DNA of 64,000 nucleotides, taken from Alphaproteobacteria bacterium. Its GTDB lineage: Bacteria > Pseudomonadota > Alphaproteobacteria > CACIAM-22H2. Within the stretch, counting starts at the first letter, position 1, and each line of letters begins with the position of its first letter. The notes under the pieces are model-generated. The model did no database searches. It was given only the letters and a program-made list of their open reading frames with translations, and was not told where the DNA came from. Positions 1 through 7,630 of this stretch are shown here, piece after piece. The position numbers and the translations under genes were made by a program. Where the stretch lies: positions 558,001 to 622,000 of the forward strand of contig JAFKFM010000009.1 in NCBI GenBank assembly GCA_017308135.1, read 5' to 3'.

Positions 1-677
1 CAGATGAAATCGCGCTGCTGCCCGCCATCGGGAATGCCTTCGCGATGCGAGCGGAACAGCGGAAACGCCTCGCCCTTCGCCGCGACCGGCTGCACCTGAT
101 GCACGACCGAGCGCATGCCGCCTTTATGGCCTTCATTGGGGCCGTAGACGTTGAAGAACTTCAAACCCACATGCTGGCGCGGGCGCGCGGCGCTTTTGTC
201 GCGCAGCAGATCGGCCACGCGCCGATCGACCATATGCTTCGACCAGCCATAGGGATTCAACGGCTGGAGCTTCGCGAGGGCGGCGGGCGACGAATCGTCG
301 TCGAAGCCTTGCGTGCCATCGCCATAGGTCGCGGCCGAGGACGCGTAGATGAACGACGCGCCGTTGGCCGCGCACCAATCCCACAGATCGAGCGTGGCGC
401 GAATATTCGTGCGCACGATCGAGTCCACGTCGGTTTCCGTGGTCGCCGAATTGGCGCCCATATGGAAGATCGTCTCGATCTTGCCTTTGCGCGCGGCGAG
501 GAAATCGCCGAGTTCCTCGGGGCGCACCACATCGGCCAGCACGCGCTTGGCGACGTTCTTCCATTTGTCGCCAGTACCAAACCAGTCGACGCAGACGAGT
601 TCGCGTGCACCCTGCGCTTCGAGACCCGCGAGAAGATTCGAACCGATGAAGCCGGCGCCGCCGGTGACCACGATCAT
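1..677 (-). CDS. hldD: ADP-L-glycero-D-manno-heptose 6-epimerase, 3' end cut by window
   Basis: Epimerises ADP-D-glycero- to ADP-L-glycero-manno-heptose, the last step in making the heptose donor for the lipopolysaccharide inner core. The reading frame starts with the Rossmann motif MIVVTGGAGFIGSN and continues with FHMGANSATTETD, the YGWSK form of the catalytic YxxxK pair, and KFFNVYGPNEGHKGGMRS, all characteristic of HldD. About 225 residues are present, against about 320 in the family, so the C-terminus lies outside the window. The start is the ATG directly before the nucleotide-binding loop; no clear Shine-Dalgarno sequence precedes it. It is divergent from ubiK. Confidence 0.93.
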   Translation of the reverse strand, partial: MIVVTGGAGFIGSNLLAGLEAQGARELVCVDWFGTGDKWKNVAKRVLADVVRPEELGDFLAARKGKIETIFHMGANSATTETDVDSIVRTNIRATLDLWDWCAANGASFIYASSAATYGDGTQGFDDDSSPAALAKLQPLNPYGWSKHMVDRRVADLLRDKSAARPRQHVGLKFFNVYGPNEGHKGGMRSVVHQVQPVAAKGEAFPLFRSHREGIPDGGQQRDFI

Positions 678-742
678 GGGCCGCTTATAGGCGCGACACG
701 ATGGCCGTTGCAACGGCGCGGGGCCCTCGCCATATTTCGATC

Positions 743-1009
743 ATGCAGACCGACAATAAAATCCTCGACGATTTGTCGCGCGCGGCCACCGGCGCACTTT
801 CCGCCTTCACGGCGATGCGCCAGGAAGTGGAAGGCCAGATGCGCTTGGTGCTGGAGCGCTGGCTGCAAACGCAAAATTTGGTGGCGCGCGAGGAATTCGA
901 GGCCGTGAAGGAAATGGCGTCGAATGCGCGCATCGAGAACGAGCGCTTGGCGGCGCGTTTGGCCGAATTGGAATCGGAAATCAATCGGTTGAAGAGCAGC
1001 GGCGCCTAA
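743..1009 (+). CDS. ubiK: UbiK-family ubiquinone biosynthesis accessory factor (88 aa)
   Basis: Small helical protein of the UbiK/BMFP (formerly DUF526) family, which assists the late aerobic steps of ubiquinone synthesis and can bind membranes. The sequence opens MQTDNKILDDLSRAATGA, has the hydrophobic and acidic amphipathic middle seen in the family, and ends in a C-terminal coiled coil (residues about 55-85, NERLAARLAELESEINRL). An in-frame start 42 bases upstream adds 14 unconserved residues, so the ATG at 743 is preferred. It is divergent from hldD. Confidence 0.85.
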   Translation: MQTDNKILDDLSRAATGALSAFTAMRQEVEGQMRLVLERWLQTQNLVAREEFEAVKEMASNARIENERLAARLAELESEINRLKSSGA

Positions 1010-1218
1010 GTTCGCCCCCCAAATCTAGCGTTCGATTCGCCGGACCCTGTGCAAGAATTCAAAATCTTGTGGGTCGTCCGGGCAAAGTGCTTGATCCCTT
1101 GACTCTCGTTTGGCACCCTAACCCTAGTGGTTGAACGTCGAGTCGCAAGCCCCCTCCATCGCGGACTTGCGCCTGACGGACGCCGAAAGGGTAAATCCCG
1201 ATTGGGAGTCTACAGGGC

Positions 1219-1722
1219 ATGGTCGACGTCTCGGTACAGACTTCCGAATACGCATCTAACCCTCTGGATATCATCGAAGAAATCGTCACCGCCAATGAAT
1301 GGCCGTTCGATCGTTCGGCCGAAGAGGAGTTGGTGGCGCAGGTTCCCGGGCGCTGGTGCGACTACCGCATCTACTTCGCCTGGAACGAGGATATGAGCGC
1401 GCTGCACTTCTCCTGCGCGCTCGACCTCAAACTGCCCAAACATCGCCGCGGCGTGGTCGCGGAGCTGCTGGCGCTGGCCAACGAGCGCCTGTGGCTCGGC
1501 CATTTCGACCTGTCGGGCGACGAAGGCCTGCCGACCTTCCGGCATGCGGTTCCGTTGCGCGGGGCGCGCGGCGCCACGGTCGAACAGATCGAAGATCTGG
1601 TCGATGTCGCCCTGTCGGAATGCGAGCGCTTCTACCCGGCGTTCCAATACGTCGTGTGGGGCGGCAAGGATCCGGCCGAAGCGGTCGCCGCTGCGTGCCT
1701 CGATCCGATGGGCGAAGCGTAA
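1219..1722 (+). CDS. YbjN domain-containing protein (167 aa)
   Basis: YbjN-type protein resembling the type III secretion chaperone fold. Its molecular role in alphaproteobacteria is not established. Residues about 18-60 (NPLDIIEEIVTANEWPFDR, then a beta-rich YRIYFAWNEDMSALHFSC segment) match the family pattern, followed by RGVVAELLALANERLWLGHF. A purine-rich GGGAG lies about 10 bases before the ATG. It stands in front of proC on the same strand with a gap of about 97 bases, so an operon is possible. The roughly 200 bases upstream hold no gene. Confidence 0.8.
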   Translation: MVDVSVQTSEYASNPLDIIEEIVTANEWPFDRSAEEELVAQVPGRWCDYRIYFAWNEDMSALHFSCALDLKLPKHRRGVVAELLALANERLWLGHFDLSGDEGLPTFRHAVPLRGARGATVEQIEDLVDVALSECERFYPAFQYVVWGGKDPAEAVAAACLDPMGEA

Positions 1723-1819
1723 AGCTTCGCCCCTCGAAAGCACGCGAAGCCTAAGTTCGACGATTGATTTTCGCGCCTGCCTCGGCCACACCCGTTCCGC
1801 ACGGAACGGGAGTGAAGCG

Positions 1820-2620
1820 ATGCGCACCAGCATTCTGTTGATCGGCTGCGGCAAGATGGGCGGCGCCATGCTCGAAGGCTGGCGCGCCGATCCCGCGTTG
1901 GGACCGTTCGTAACGGTGGAACCCGGCGACGGCGACGCGCCGTTTCGCGGCAAGAAAGACGTGACGTGCGTGAAGCGCATCGACGAAATCCCGGTGGGAT
2001 TCGTGCCCGACGCGATCATCGTCGCGACCAAGCCGCAAGTCATGGAAACCGTGCTGCCGCCCTATCGCGCGATGGCCGCGAAGGCGCTGGTGCTGTCGAT
2101 CGCCGCGGGCCGGCGGATCGAGTTCCTTGAAAAGCATCTGGGCGATGTCGCGGTCATCCGCACGATGCCCAACACGCCCGCCGCGATCGGACGCGGCATT
2201 TCGGTTTGCGTCGCCAATGCGCGCGCCAGCCAAGCGCAGCGCGACCTCGCGGCCAAGCTGATGGGTGCCGTCGGCGAAGTGGGCTGGGTCGACGACGAAG
2301 CCTTGATCGACGCGGTGACCGCCGTGTCCGGCTCGGGCCCCGCTTATGTGTTCCTGCTGGCCGAGGCGATGGCGGCGGCGGGCGTGAAAGCCGGCCTCTC
2401 CGAAGACCTCGCAACGCGACTTGCCCGCGCCACCGTGTCGGGGGCCGGCGAATTGCTGCGCCAGTCGACCGAAACCTCGGCGCAATTGCGCAAGAACGTC
2501 ACCTCGCCCGGTGGCACCACCCAAGCCGCGCTGGACGTGCTGATGGGCCCCGGGGGCCTGCCCGACCTCATGGAAAAAGCGGTCGCCGCCGCCCAGCGCC
2601 GGGGCCGGGAATTGGCTTAA
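1820..2620 (+). CDS. proC: Pyrroline-5-carboxylate reductase (266 aa)
   Basis: Reduces 1-pyrroline-5-carboxylate to L-proline with NAD(P)H, the last step of proline synthesis, in the cytoplasm. The N-terminal Rossmann motif is LLIGCGKMGGAMLEGW. TMPNTPAAIGRGI and the C-terminal signature AVSGSGPAYVFLLAEAM are diagnostic, as is the VTSPGGTTQAAL helix near the C-terminus. Length is normal for the family. The frame is open for 92 codons upstream, but the ATG at 1820 sits directly before the nucleotide-binding loop. Confidence 0.95.
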   Translation: MRTSILLIGCGKMGGAMLEGWRADPALGPFVTVEPGDGDAPFRGKKDVTCVKRIDEIPVGFVPDAIIVATKPQVMETVLPPYRAMAAKALVLSIAAGRRIEFLEKHLGDVAVIRTMPNTPAAIGRGISVCVANARASQAQRDLAAKLMGAVGEVGWVDDEALIDAVTAVSGSGPAYVFLLAEAMAAAGVKAGLSEDLATRLARATVSGAGELLRQSTETSAQLRKNVTSPGGTTQAALDVLMGPGGLPDLMEKAVAAAQRRGRELA

Positions 2621-2733
2621 AAACCGGGCAAAACCCCCGTTACACCGGCGTTAAACCGGCGGTGGACAGGCCGCCCCCTCGCTGTTATTTTCCCGCCGCC
2701 CGCGTATCCCGGGAGTCTCCTCGGGTCGCGGGC

Positions 2734-2790
2734 ATGTCGTTTTTTCGACGGTTTTTCAACGCCTTAAAGGGCTCGGTCCGGTCGTCATGA
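2734..2790 (+). CDS. Possible 18-codon leader ORF coupled to prs
   Basis: An 18-codon frame ([18 protein letters not shown]) whose TGA overlaps the ATG of prs as ATGA. The prs start itself lacks a well-placed Shine-Dalgarno sequence: the nearest purine run, AAAGGG, lies inside this ORF about 18 bases away. Reinitiation from the small ORF would explain how prs is translated. The peptide is basic and Phe-rich and could form an amphipathic helix. No strong ribosome site precedes its own ATG, so it may be chance. No homologue is recognised. Confidence 0.35.
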   Translation: MSFFRRFFNALKGSVRSS

Positions 2791-3719
2791 AACTCCTCGC
2801 CGGGAATTCCAATCGCCCGCTCGCCGAGCAGGTGGCCAAAAGCCTGGATCTGCAGCTGACGCACGCCAATGTGCGCCGCTTCGCCGACCAGGAGGTGTTC
2901 GTCGAAATTCTCGAAAACGTGCGCGGCGAGGACGTGTTCGTCCTGCAATCGACCTCCTACCCCGCCAACGACAATCTGATGGAATTGCTGGTCGCGATCG
3001 ATGCGCTGCGGCGCGGTTCGGCGCGACGCATCACCGCGGTGCTGCCCTATTACGGCTATGCCCGCCAGGACCGTAAGTCCGGCCCGCGCACGCCGATCTC
3101 GGCCAAGCTGGTCGCGAACCTGATCACCGAAGCCGGCGCCAATCGCGTCGTGACGCTCGACCTGCATGCGGGTCAGATCCAGGGCTTCTTCGATATTCCG
3201 CTCGATAACCTCTTTTCGGCGCCGACCTTCACCAAGGACATCCGCGAGCGTTTCCACGGCAAAGACCTCGTGATGGTCAGCCCGGACGTCGGCGGCGTCG
3301 TGCGCGCGCGCGCCGTCGCCAAGCGCCTGGAAGCCGATCTCGCCATCATCGACAAGCGCCGCGAACGCGCGGGCGTCTCCGAAGTGATGAACATCATCGG
3401 CGACGTGAAGGGCCGCACCTGCATCCTGATCGACGACATCGTCGATTCCGCCGGCACGCTGTGCAACGCGGCCGTCGCGTTGATGGAGGAAGGTGCGACC
3501 GAAGTGTGGGCCTATGTCGTCCACGGCGTGTTGTCGGGCGGTGCGGTGCAGCGCGTCGCCGCCTCGCCGCTCAAGGAACTGGTCATCACCGATTCGATCG
3601 TCGCCACCGACGCGATCCGGGCGACCAAGAACATCCGACAGATTCCGATCGCGCCGCTGCTGGCGGAAGCCATGCGGCGCATCAACGAAGAGCGTTCGGT
3701 CTCCAGTCTTTTCGACTGA
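2787..3719 (+). CDS. prs: Ribose-phosphate pyrophosphokinase (310 aa)
   Basis: Makes PRPP from ribose 5-phosphate and ATP for purine, pyrimidine, NAD, His and Trp synthesis. The sequence begins [18 protein letters not shown], has the flexible catalytic loop region [17 protein letters not shown], the divalent-metal signature [18 protein letters not shown], and the PRPP-binding loop [18 protein letters not shown]. Length is typical. It may be translationally coupled to the 18-codon ORF ending at 2790. rplY and pth follow on the same strand, an order common in proteobacteria. Confidence 0.96.
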   Translation: MKLLAGNSNRPLAEQVAKSLDLQLTHANVRRFADQEVFVEILENVRGEDVFVLQSTSYPANDNLMELLVAIDALRRGSARRITAVLPYYGYARQDRKSGPRTPISAKLVANLITEAGANRVVTLDLHAGQIQGFFDIPLDNLFSAPTFTKDIRERFHGKDLVMVSPDVGGVVRARAVAKRLEADLAIIDKRRERAGVSEVMNIIGDVKGRTCILIDDIVDSAGTLCNAAVALMEEGATEVWAYVVHGVLSGGAVQRVAASPLKELVITDSIVATDAIRATKNIRQIPIAPLLAEAMRRINEERSVSSLFD

Positions 3720-3794
3720 GGGATCGGACATCCCGGTGCTTGGGACAACCCTGGAGGTCCGGCACCGGCAACCGAGAGAGAAGGAAAACGAAAG

Positions 3795-4514
3795 ATGGCT
3801 ACCATCAACAAACTCGCGGCCGAGCCGCGTGAAGGGGCTGGAAAAGGGGCCGCCCGAGCTGTGCGTCGCGCGGGCCGCGTGCCCGCCGTGATCTACGGCG
3901 AGAAGACGACCCCGACCCTGATCTCGCTCGACCCGCGCGACATCATGCGCGAAGCGTCGAAGACCGGGTTCTTCACCCGTCTGTACGAAGTCGACGTCGC
4001 GGGCAAAACCCATCGCGTGCTGCCGCGCGATATCCAGTTCCATCCGGTCAACGACCGTCCGGAACATGTCGACTTCCAGCGCGTCGGCTCGGCGAGCCGC
4101 GTGCGCGTCGAAGTGCCGGTCAAGGTCGAGAACGCCGACAAGTCGCCGGGCTTGAAGCGCGGCGGCGTGGTCAACCTCGTGCGCCACACGATCGAATTGT
4201 GGTCGCATCCCGAGAAGATCCCGTCGAAGATCGTCATCGATCTCGGCAGCCTCGACATCGGCGATTCGGTGCATATCGAATCGATCAAGCTGCCCGACGG
4301 CGTGAAGCCGACGATCGCGCGCAACTTCACCGTCTTGGCGCTGCGCGCCCCGTCGGTGCAGAAGGAAGCGGAAGTCGCCCCGACCGCCGCCGCGGCGGAA
4401 GGCGCCGCCGCTGCCGCACCGGCCGCGGGTGCCGCCGCACCGGCCGCCAAGGCCGGCGATGCGAAGGCCGCAGCACCGGCCGCCGCCGCCGCCAAGCCCG
4501 CCGCCAAGAAGTAA
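3795..4514 (+). CDS. rplY: 50S ribosomal protein L25/Ctc, long form (239 aa)
   Basis: Ribosomal protein that binds 5S rRNA; this is the two-domain TL5/Ctc form. The N-terminal L25 domain holds AVRRAGRVPAVIYGEK and PRDIQFHPVNDRPEHVDFQ. The C-terminal beta domain holds VDLGSLDIGDSVHIESIKL. The last 50 or so residues are a low-complexity Ala/Pro/Lys tail ending AAKPAAKK, common in alphaproteobacterial L25 and probably disordered. A good AAGGA ribosome site precedes the ATG. Confidence 0.94.
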   Translation: MATINKLAAEPREGAGKGAARAVRRAGRVPAVIYGEKTTPTLISLDPRDIMREASKTGFFTRLYEVDVAGKTHRVLPRDIQFHPVNDRPEHVDFQRVGSASRVRVEVPVKVENADKSPGLKRGGVVNLVRHTIELWSHPEKIPSKIVIDLGSLDIGDSVHIESIKLPDGVKPTIARNFTVLALRAPSVQKEAEVAPTAAAAEGAAAAAPAAGAAAPAAKAGDAKAAAPAAAAAKPAAKK

Positions 4515-4550
4515 GGCGGCGTCGGTTCGACACGTATCGGGGTCCGGGCC

Positions 4551-5135
4551 ATGAAGCTCCTGGTCGGGCTCGGCAACCCGGGCCCCGAATACGCGCGAAA
4601 CCGGCACAATATCGGCTTCATGGCGCTGGACGCGATCGCGTCCGCCTTCAGCTTCGGGCCGTGGAAGCGCCGCTTCCAGGGCGAGACCTGCGAAGGTCTG
4701 ATCGGCGGCGACAAAGTCGTCGCGCTGAAGCCGTTGACCTACATGAACCTGTCCGGCCAATCCGTGGGCGAGGCCGCGCGGTTCCTGAAAATCGATCCGC
4801 GCGACATCGTGGTGATCCACGACGAGCTCGATTTGCCGCCCGCCAAACTGCGCACCAAGATCGGCGGCGGGCATGGCGGGCATAACGGATTGAAGTCGAT
4901 CGACGCCCATCTCGGCACCAAGGATTACGTCCGGGTGCGCTTGGGCATCGGCCATCCCGGCGACAAGGATCTCGTCGCCGATTACGTGCTCCACGATTTC
5001 GGCAAGGGCGACATGGCCTGGGTGCACGACATGGTCGACGCGATCGCCGACAACCTGGCCACGCTGCTGAAAGGCGACGAGGCCGGCTTCATGAACAAGA
5101 TCGTGCGCGCCCTCGAGCCGCCGAAAACGAAATAG
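4551..5135 (+). CDS. pth: Peptidyl-tRNA hydrolase (194 aa)
   Basis: Releases tRNA from peptidyl-tRNAs that drop off the ribosome. The sequence begins [20 protein letters not shown], with the conserved Asn and catalytic His of the NRHNIGF motif. [13 protein letters not shown] and the [13 protein letters not shown] signature follow, then VRLGIGHPG. Length is normal. It is followed after 8 bases by ychF, the usual pth-ychF pairing. Confidence 0.96.
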   Translation: MKLLVGLGNPGPEYARNRHNIGFMALDAIASAFSFGPWKRRFQGETCEGLIGGDKVVALKPLTYMNLSGQSVGEAARFLKIDPRDIVVIHDELDLPPAKLRTKIGGGHGGHNGLKSIDAHLGTKDYVRVRLGIGHPGDKDLVADYVLHDFGKGDMAWVHDMVDAIADNLATLLKGDEAGFMNKIVRALEPPKTK

Positions 5136-5143
5136 AGGACGAG

Positions 5144-6244
5144 ATGGGTTTCCGTTGCGGCATCGTGGGTCTTCCCAACGTCGGCAAGTCGACGCTGTTC
5201 AACGCGCTGACGGCGACCGCCGCGGCCGCCGCCGCCAACTATCCCTTCTGCACGATCGAGCCGAATGTGGGCCGCGTGCCCGTGCCCGATCCGCGCCTCG
5301 ACAAGCTCGCGGAGCTGGGCAAATCGCAGAAGATCCTGCCCACGCAGCTCGAATTCGTCGATATCGCCGGCCTCGTGCGCGGGGCCTCGAAGGGTGAAGG
5401 GCTCGGCAACCAGTTCCTGGGCCATATCCGCGAGGTCGACGCCATCGCCCATGTGCTGCGCTGCTTCGAAGGCGGGGACATCACCCATGTCGAAGGTTCG
5501 ATCGATCCGATCCGCGACGCGGAGACGGTCGAGACCGAGCTGATGCTCGCCGATATGGACAGCCTCGAAAAGCGCCTGCCGAATTTGCAGAAGAAGGCCA
5601 AGACCGGCGACAAGGAAGCCAAGGCGGCCCTCGAAGTCGTCGAGCCCGTGCTGGCGGCGCTGCGCGACGGCAAGCCCGCGCGCACGGTGAAGCCGTCGGC
5701 CGAACTCGCCGAGACCTATCGCCAGCTTCAGCTCATCACGTCGAAGCCCGTGCTTTACGTGTGCAATGTCGAGGAAGCATCGGCCGACAAGGGCAATTCC
5801 TTGAGCGCCAAGGTCGCCGAGATGGCGGCCAAGCAAGGTGCGTCTTCGGTCGTGATTTCGGCGGCGATCGAAGCCGAGATTTCGCAATTGCCGACCGACG
5901 AAGAGCGCAAGGAATTCCTCGCCTCGCTGGGCCTGGAAGAGACCGGCCTCGCGCGCGTGATCCGCGCGGGCTACGGGTTGCTCGGCTTGCAGACCTTCTT
6001 CACCGTGGGGCCGAAGGAAGCGCGCGCCTGGACCGTGCGCAAAGGGGCGAAGGCGCCCGAAGCCGCCGGCGCGATCCACACCGATTTCGAGCGCGGCTTC
6101 ATCGCGGCCGAAACCATCGCCTATGACGATTACGTCACGCTCGGCGGCGAGCAAGGGGCGAAGGAAGCGGGCAAGGCGCGCACCGAAGGGCGCGACTATC
6201 TGGTCCAGGACGGCGACGTGTTTTTGTTCCGCTTCAACGTTTAG
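5144..6244 (+). CDS. ychF: Redox-responsive ribosome-binding ATPase YchF (366 aa)
   Basis: Obg-family P-loop protein that prefers ATP and associates with ribosomes. [15 protein letters not shown] is the Walker A/G1 motif, followed by the [12 protein letters not shown] segment and [20 protein letters not shown] as G3. The YchF-type G4 position reads LYVCNVEE, in place of NKxD, as expected for an ATPase. A C-terminal TGS domain ([13 protein letters not shown]) ends in FLFRFNV. A good AGAGGAC ribosome site precedes it. Its stop overlaps the stop of the convergent lipoprotein gene. Confidence 0.96.
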   Translation: MGFRCGIVGLPNVGKSTLFNALTATAAAAAANYPFCTIEPNVGRVPVPDPRLDKLAELGKSQKILPTQLEFVDIAGLVRGASKGEGLGNQFLGHIREVDAIAHVLRCFEGGDITHVEGSIDPIRDAETVETELMLADMDSLEKRLPNLQKKAKTGDKEAKAALEVVEPVLAALRDGKPARTVKPSAELAETYRQLQLITSKPVLYVCNVEEASADKGNSLSAKVAEMAAKQGASSVVISAAIEAEISQLPTDEERKEFLASLGLEETGLARVIRAGYGLLGLQTFFTVGPKEARAWTVRKGAKAPEAAGAIHTDFERGFIAAETIAYDDYVTLGGEQGAKEAGKARTEGRDYLVQDGDVFLFRFNV

Positions 6245-6888
6245 GAACCGGGCCGCGCGGCGTCGCGCAATGGCACGACATTCGCGGGCGCCGCGCCCGA
6301 CGACGCCGTTGCGCGGGCCGTCCAACGCTCGACGAATTTCAGCAGGAACGCCTTGATGCTTTCGCGAATGGCGCCTTCGTTCGCCAACCGCAACCTTTCG
6401 GCGGCGATAAAGGCGCTGCCGAAGCTCGCCGTATAGGGTGTCACGAGTTCTTCGTTCAAAATTTCGGCTTGCGACGCCCGCTCGACGACGCGATAGCGCA
6501 CGCGCGGCGTGACCGTCAGCGAGATTCCCACGAAGGGCTGTTCGAGGGCGAGAAGTTCGACATCCACGACCAGTCGCGCCGCGGCGGCATCCGTCGCGCG
6601 CAGTCCGTTGAGCGTCAACGAACTATCCAGAGCCTCCCGGAACTCGGAATCGCCGACTTTCGATACCCATAAAGGCATCGATTCCTGCCCGCCGGAAACG
6701 CTTCCGACCGCCATCGATCCAGCCAACTCCGGATTTTCGCGTACCGCCGGCGCGACGGCGTCGGGAACGGTCATCAAAACGGCCCGCGACGGTATCGCGC
6801 AAGCCGCGAGCAGCAGCATCGGGGCGACGGCAATCAGACACGTCAAAAGCCGTCGTAAGCTTGCGGCCGAAATCATAACTCGGTCCAT
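6241..6888 (-). CDS. Putative lipoprotein of unknown function (last gene of lipoprotein operon)
   Basis: About 215 residues with a lipoprotein signal peptide: a basic N-terminus, a hydrophobic core and the lipobox LLLAACA near residue 30. The mature part has a beta-rich pattern with [20 protein letters not shown] and a C-terminal helix containing [19 protein letters not shown] do not recognise a named domain. The frame could also open at TTG 6912, overlapping the upstream stop as TTGA, or at ATG 6876; the ATG at 6888 gives a sensible signal peptide. It lies directly downstream of the TraT-like gene and is probably co-transcribed with it. The 3' end is convergent with ychF, with overlapping stops. 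Confidence 0.7.
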   Translation of the reverse strand: MDRVMISAASLRRLLTCLIAVAPMLLLAACAIPSRAVLMTVPDAVAPAVRENPELAGSMAVGSVSGGQESMPLWVSKVGDSEFREALDSSLTLNGLRATDAAAARLVVDVELLALEQPFVGISLTVTPRVRYRVVERASQAEILNEELVTPYTASFGSAFIAAERLRLANEGAIRESIKAFLLKFVERWTARATASSGAAPANVVPLRDAARPGS

Positions 6889-6908
6889 CTTGTGTGCTGC
6901 GCCGCCGG

Positions 6909-7628
6909 TCAAATCAGATCGGCGGCGATGCGCGCGGCGCGCTGGCGCACTTGGTCGGCGATCTGCGCTTGGCTCGTCATCCGGCCGCCAGCATAGACGG
7001 CGAACTGATTATGGATGATCTGACGCGGCGGCCGGAAATCCGTGTCGCGCTCCACCATGCGCGGGCTGCCTTCGAAGGTGATGCCGCGCTGCGTGGTGCC
7101 GGTGCGTGAATCGAATACCGACAGCGAGAACGCCGCGATCACGATATACGTGTCGTTGGTCACGTAGCTGCCGATGATCGCGCCGAGCGCGGCCCCCGAT
7201 ACGATTCCGATCGCCGTCCCTTGCGATACGTTCGAGCGGCGCCCCGCGATGCCGCCGGCGGCGGCCCCCAGGAAGCCGAACTCGGTCATATAGGATTCGC
7301 TGATCTGGCTGGAACGCACGACGTTCACGTCGACGCGCAAGCCGTAATCCGGGCCGGTGACCGGTTCGAACCCGCGCGAGGCGTAGCCTTGGCCGATTTG
7401 GGTCGCGAAGCTGCTCATATCGAATGCCGTGTCGCCCGAGGTGTTGCGCGTGAAGACGCGCAAACGCCGGTCGCGCACTTGATTGGCGTCGAACACGACG
7501 TGCTTCTCCACGACCGAGCCGAAGGACAGGCCCGTCGCTGGATCGCGCACCATGCCGAGCTGCGGCGTGGGTTGGCAAGCGCCCAAGGCGAGCGCGCCGG
7601 AGCCGAGAAGGAAATGCCGACGATCCAT
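6909..7628 (-). CDS. TraT-like outer-membrane lipoprotein (239 aa)
   Basis: The signal peptide MDRRHFLLGSGALALGAC ends in a lipobox Cys. The mature protein follows the layout of the TraT surface-exclusion and complement-resistance lipoproteins: an NTSGDTAFDM beta segment, a GFEPV...YGLRVDVNVV segment, then glycine-rich hydrophobic stretches (GFLGAAAGGIAG and GIVSGAALGAIIGSYV), then YIVIAAFSLSVFD. TraT normally blocks mating or complement. A chromosomal copy in a three-lipoprotein operon suggests an envelope role instead. The similarity is judged by eye. An upstream in-frame start would put 18 extra residues before the signal peptide, so the ATG at 7628 is chosen; it starts 2 bases after the protease stop. 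Confidence 0.65.
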   Translation of the reverse strand: MDRRHFLLGSGALALGACQPTPQLGMVRDPATGLSFGSVVEKHVVFDANQVRDRRLRVFTRNTSGDTAFDMSSFATQIGQGYASRGFEPVTGPDYGLRVDVNVVRSSQISESYMTEFGFLGAAAGGIAGRRSNVSQGTAIGIVSGAALGAIIGSYVTNDTYIVIAAFSLSVFDSRTGTTQRGITFEGSPRMVERDTDFRPPRQIIHNQFAVYAGGRMTSQAQIADQVRQRAARIAADLI

Positions 7629-7630
7629 GT

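Noticed and set aside
1041..1080. Inverted repeats GACCC/GGGTC and CAAGA/TCTTG after ubiK
   Set aside because: Short interrupted stem with no T-run; not convincing as a terminator.
4380..4512. GCC-rich repeats
   Set aside because: Codes for the Ala/Pro/Lys tail of ribosomal protein L25; not a DNA repeat element.
6909..7628. TraT-like gene as a sign of an integrated conjugative plasmid
   Set aside because: No other tra, relaxase or integrase genes are in the window, and base composition matches the neighbours.
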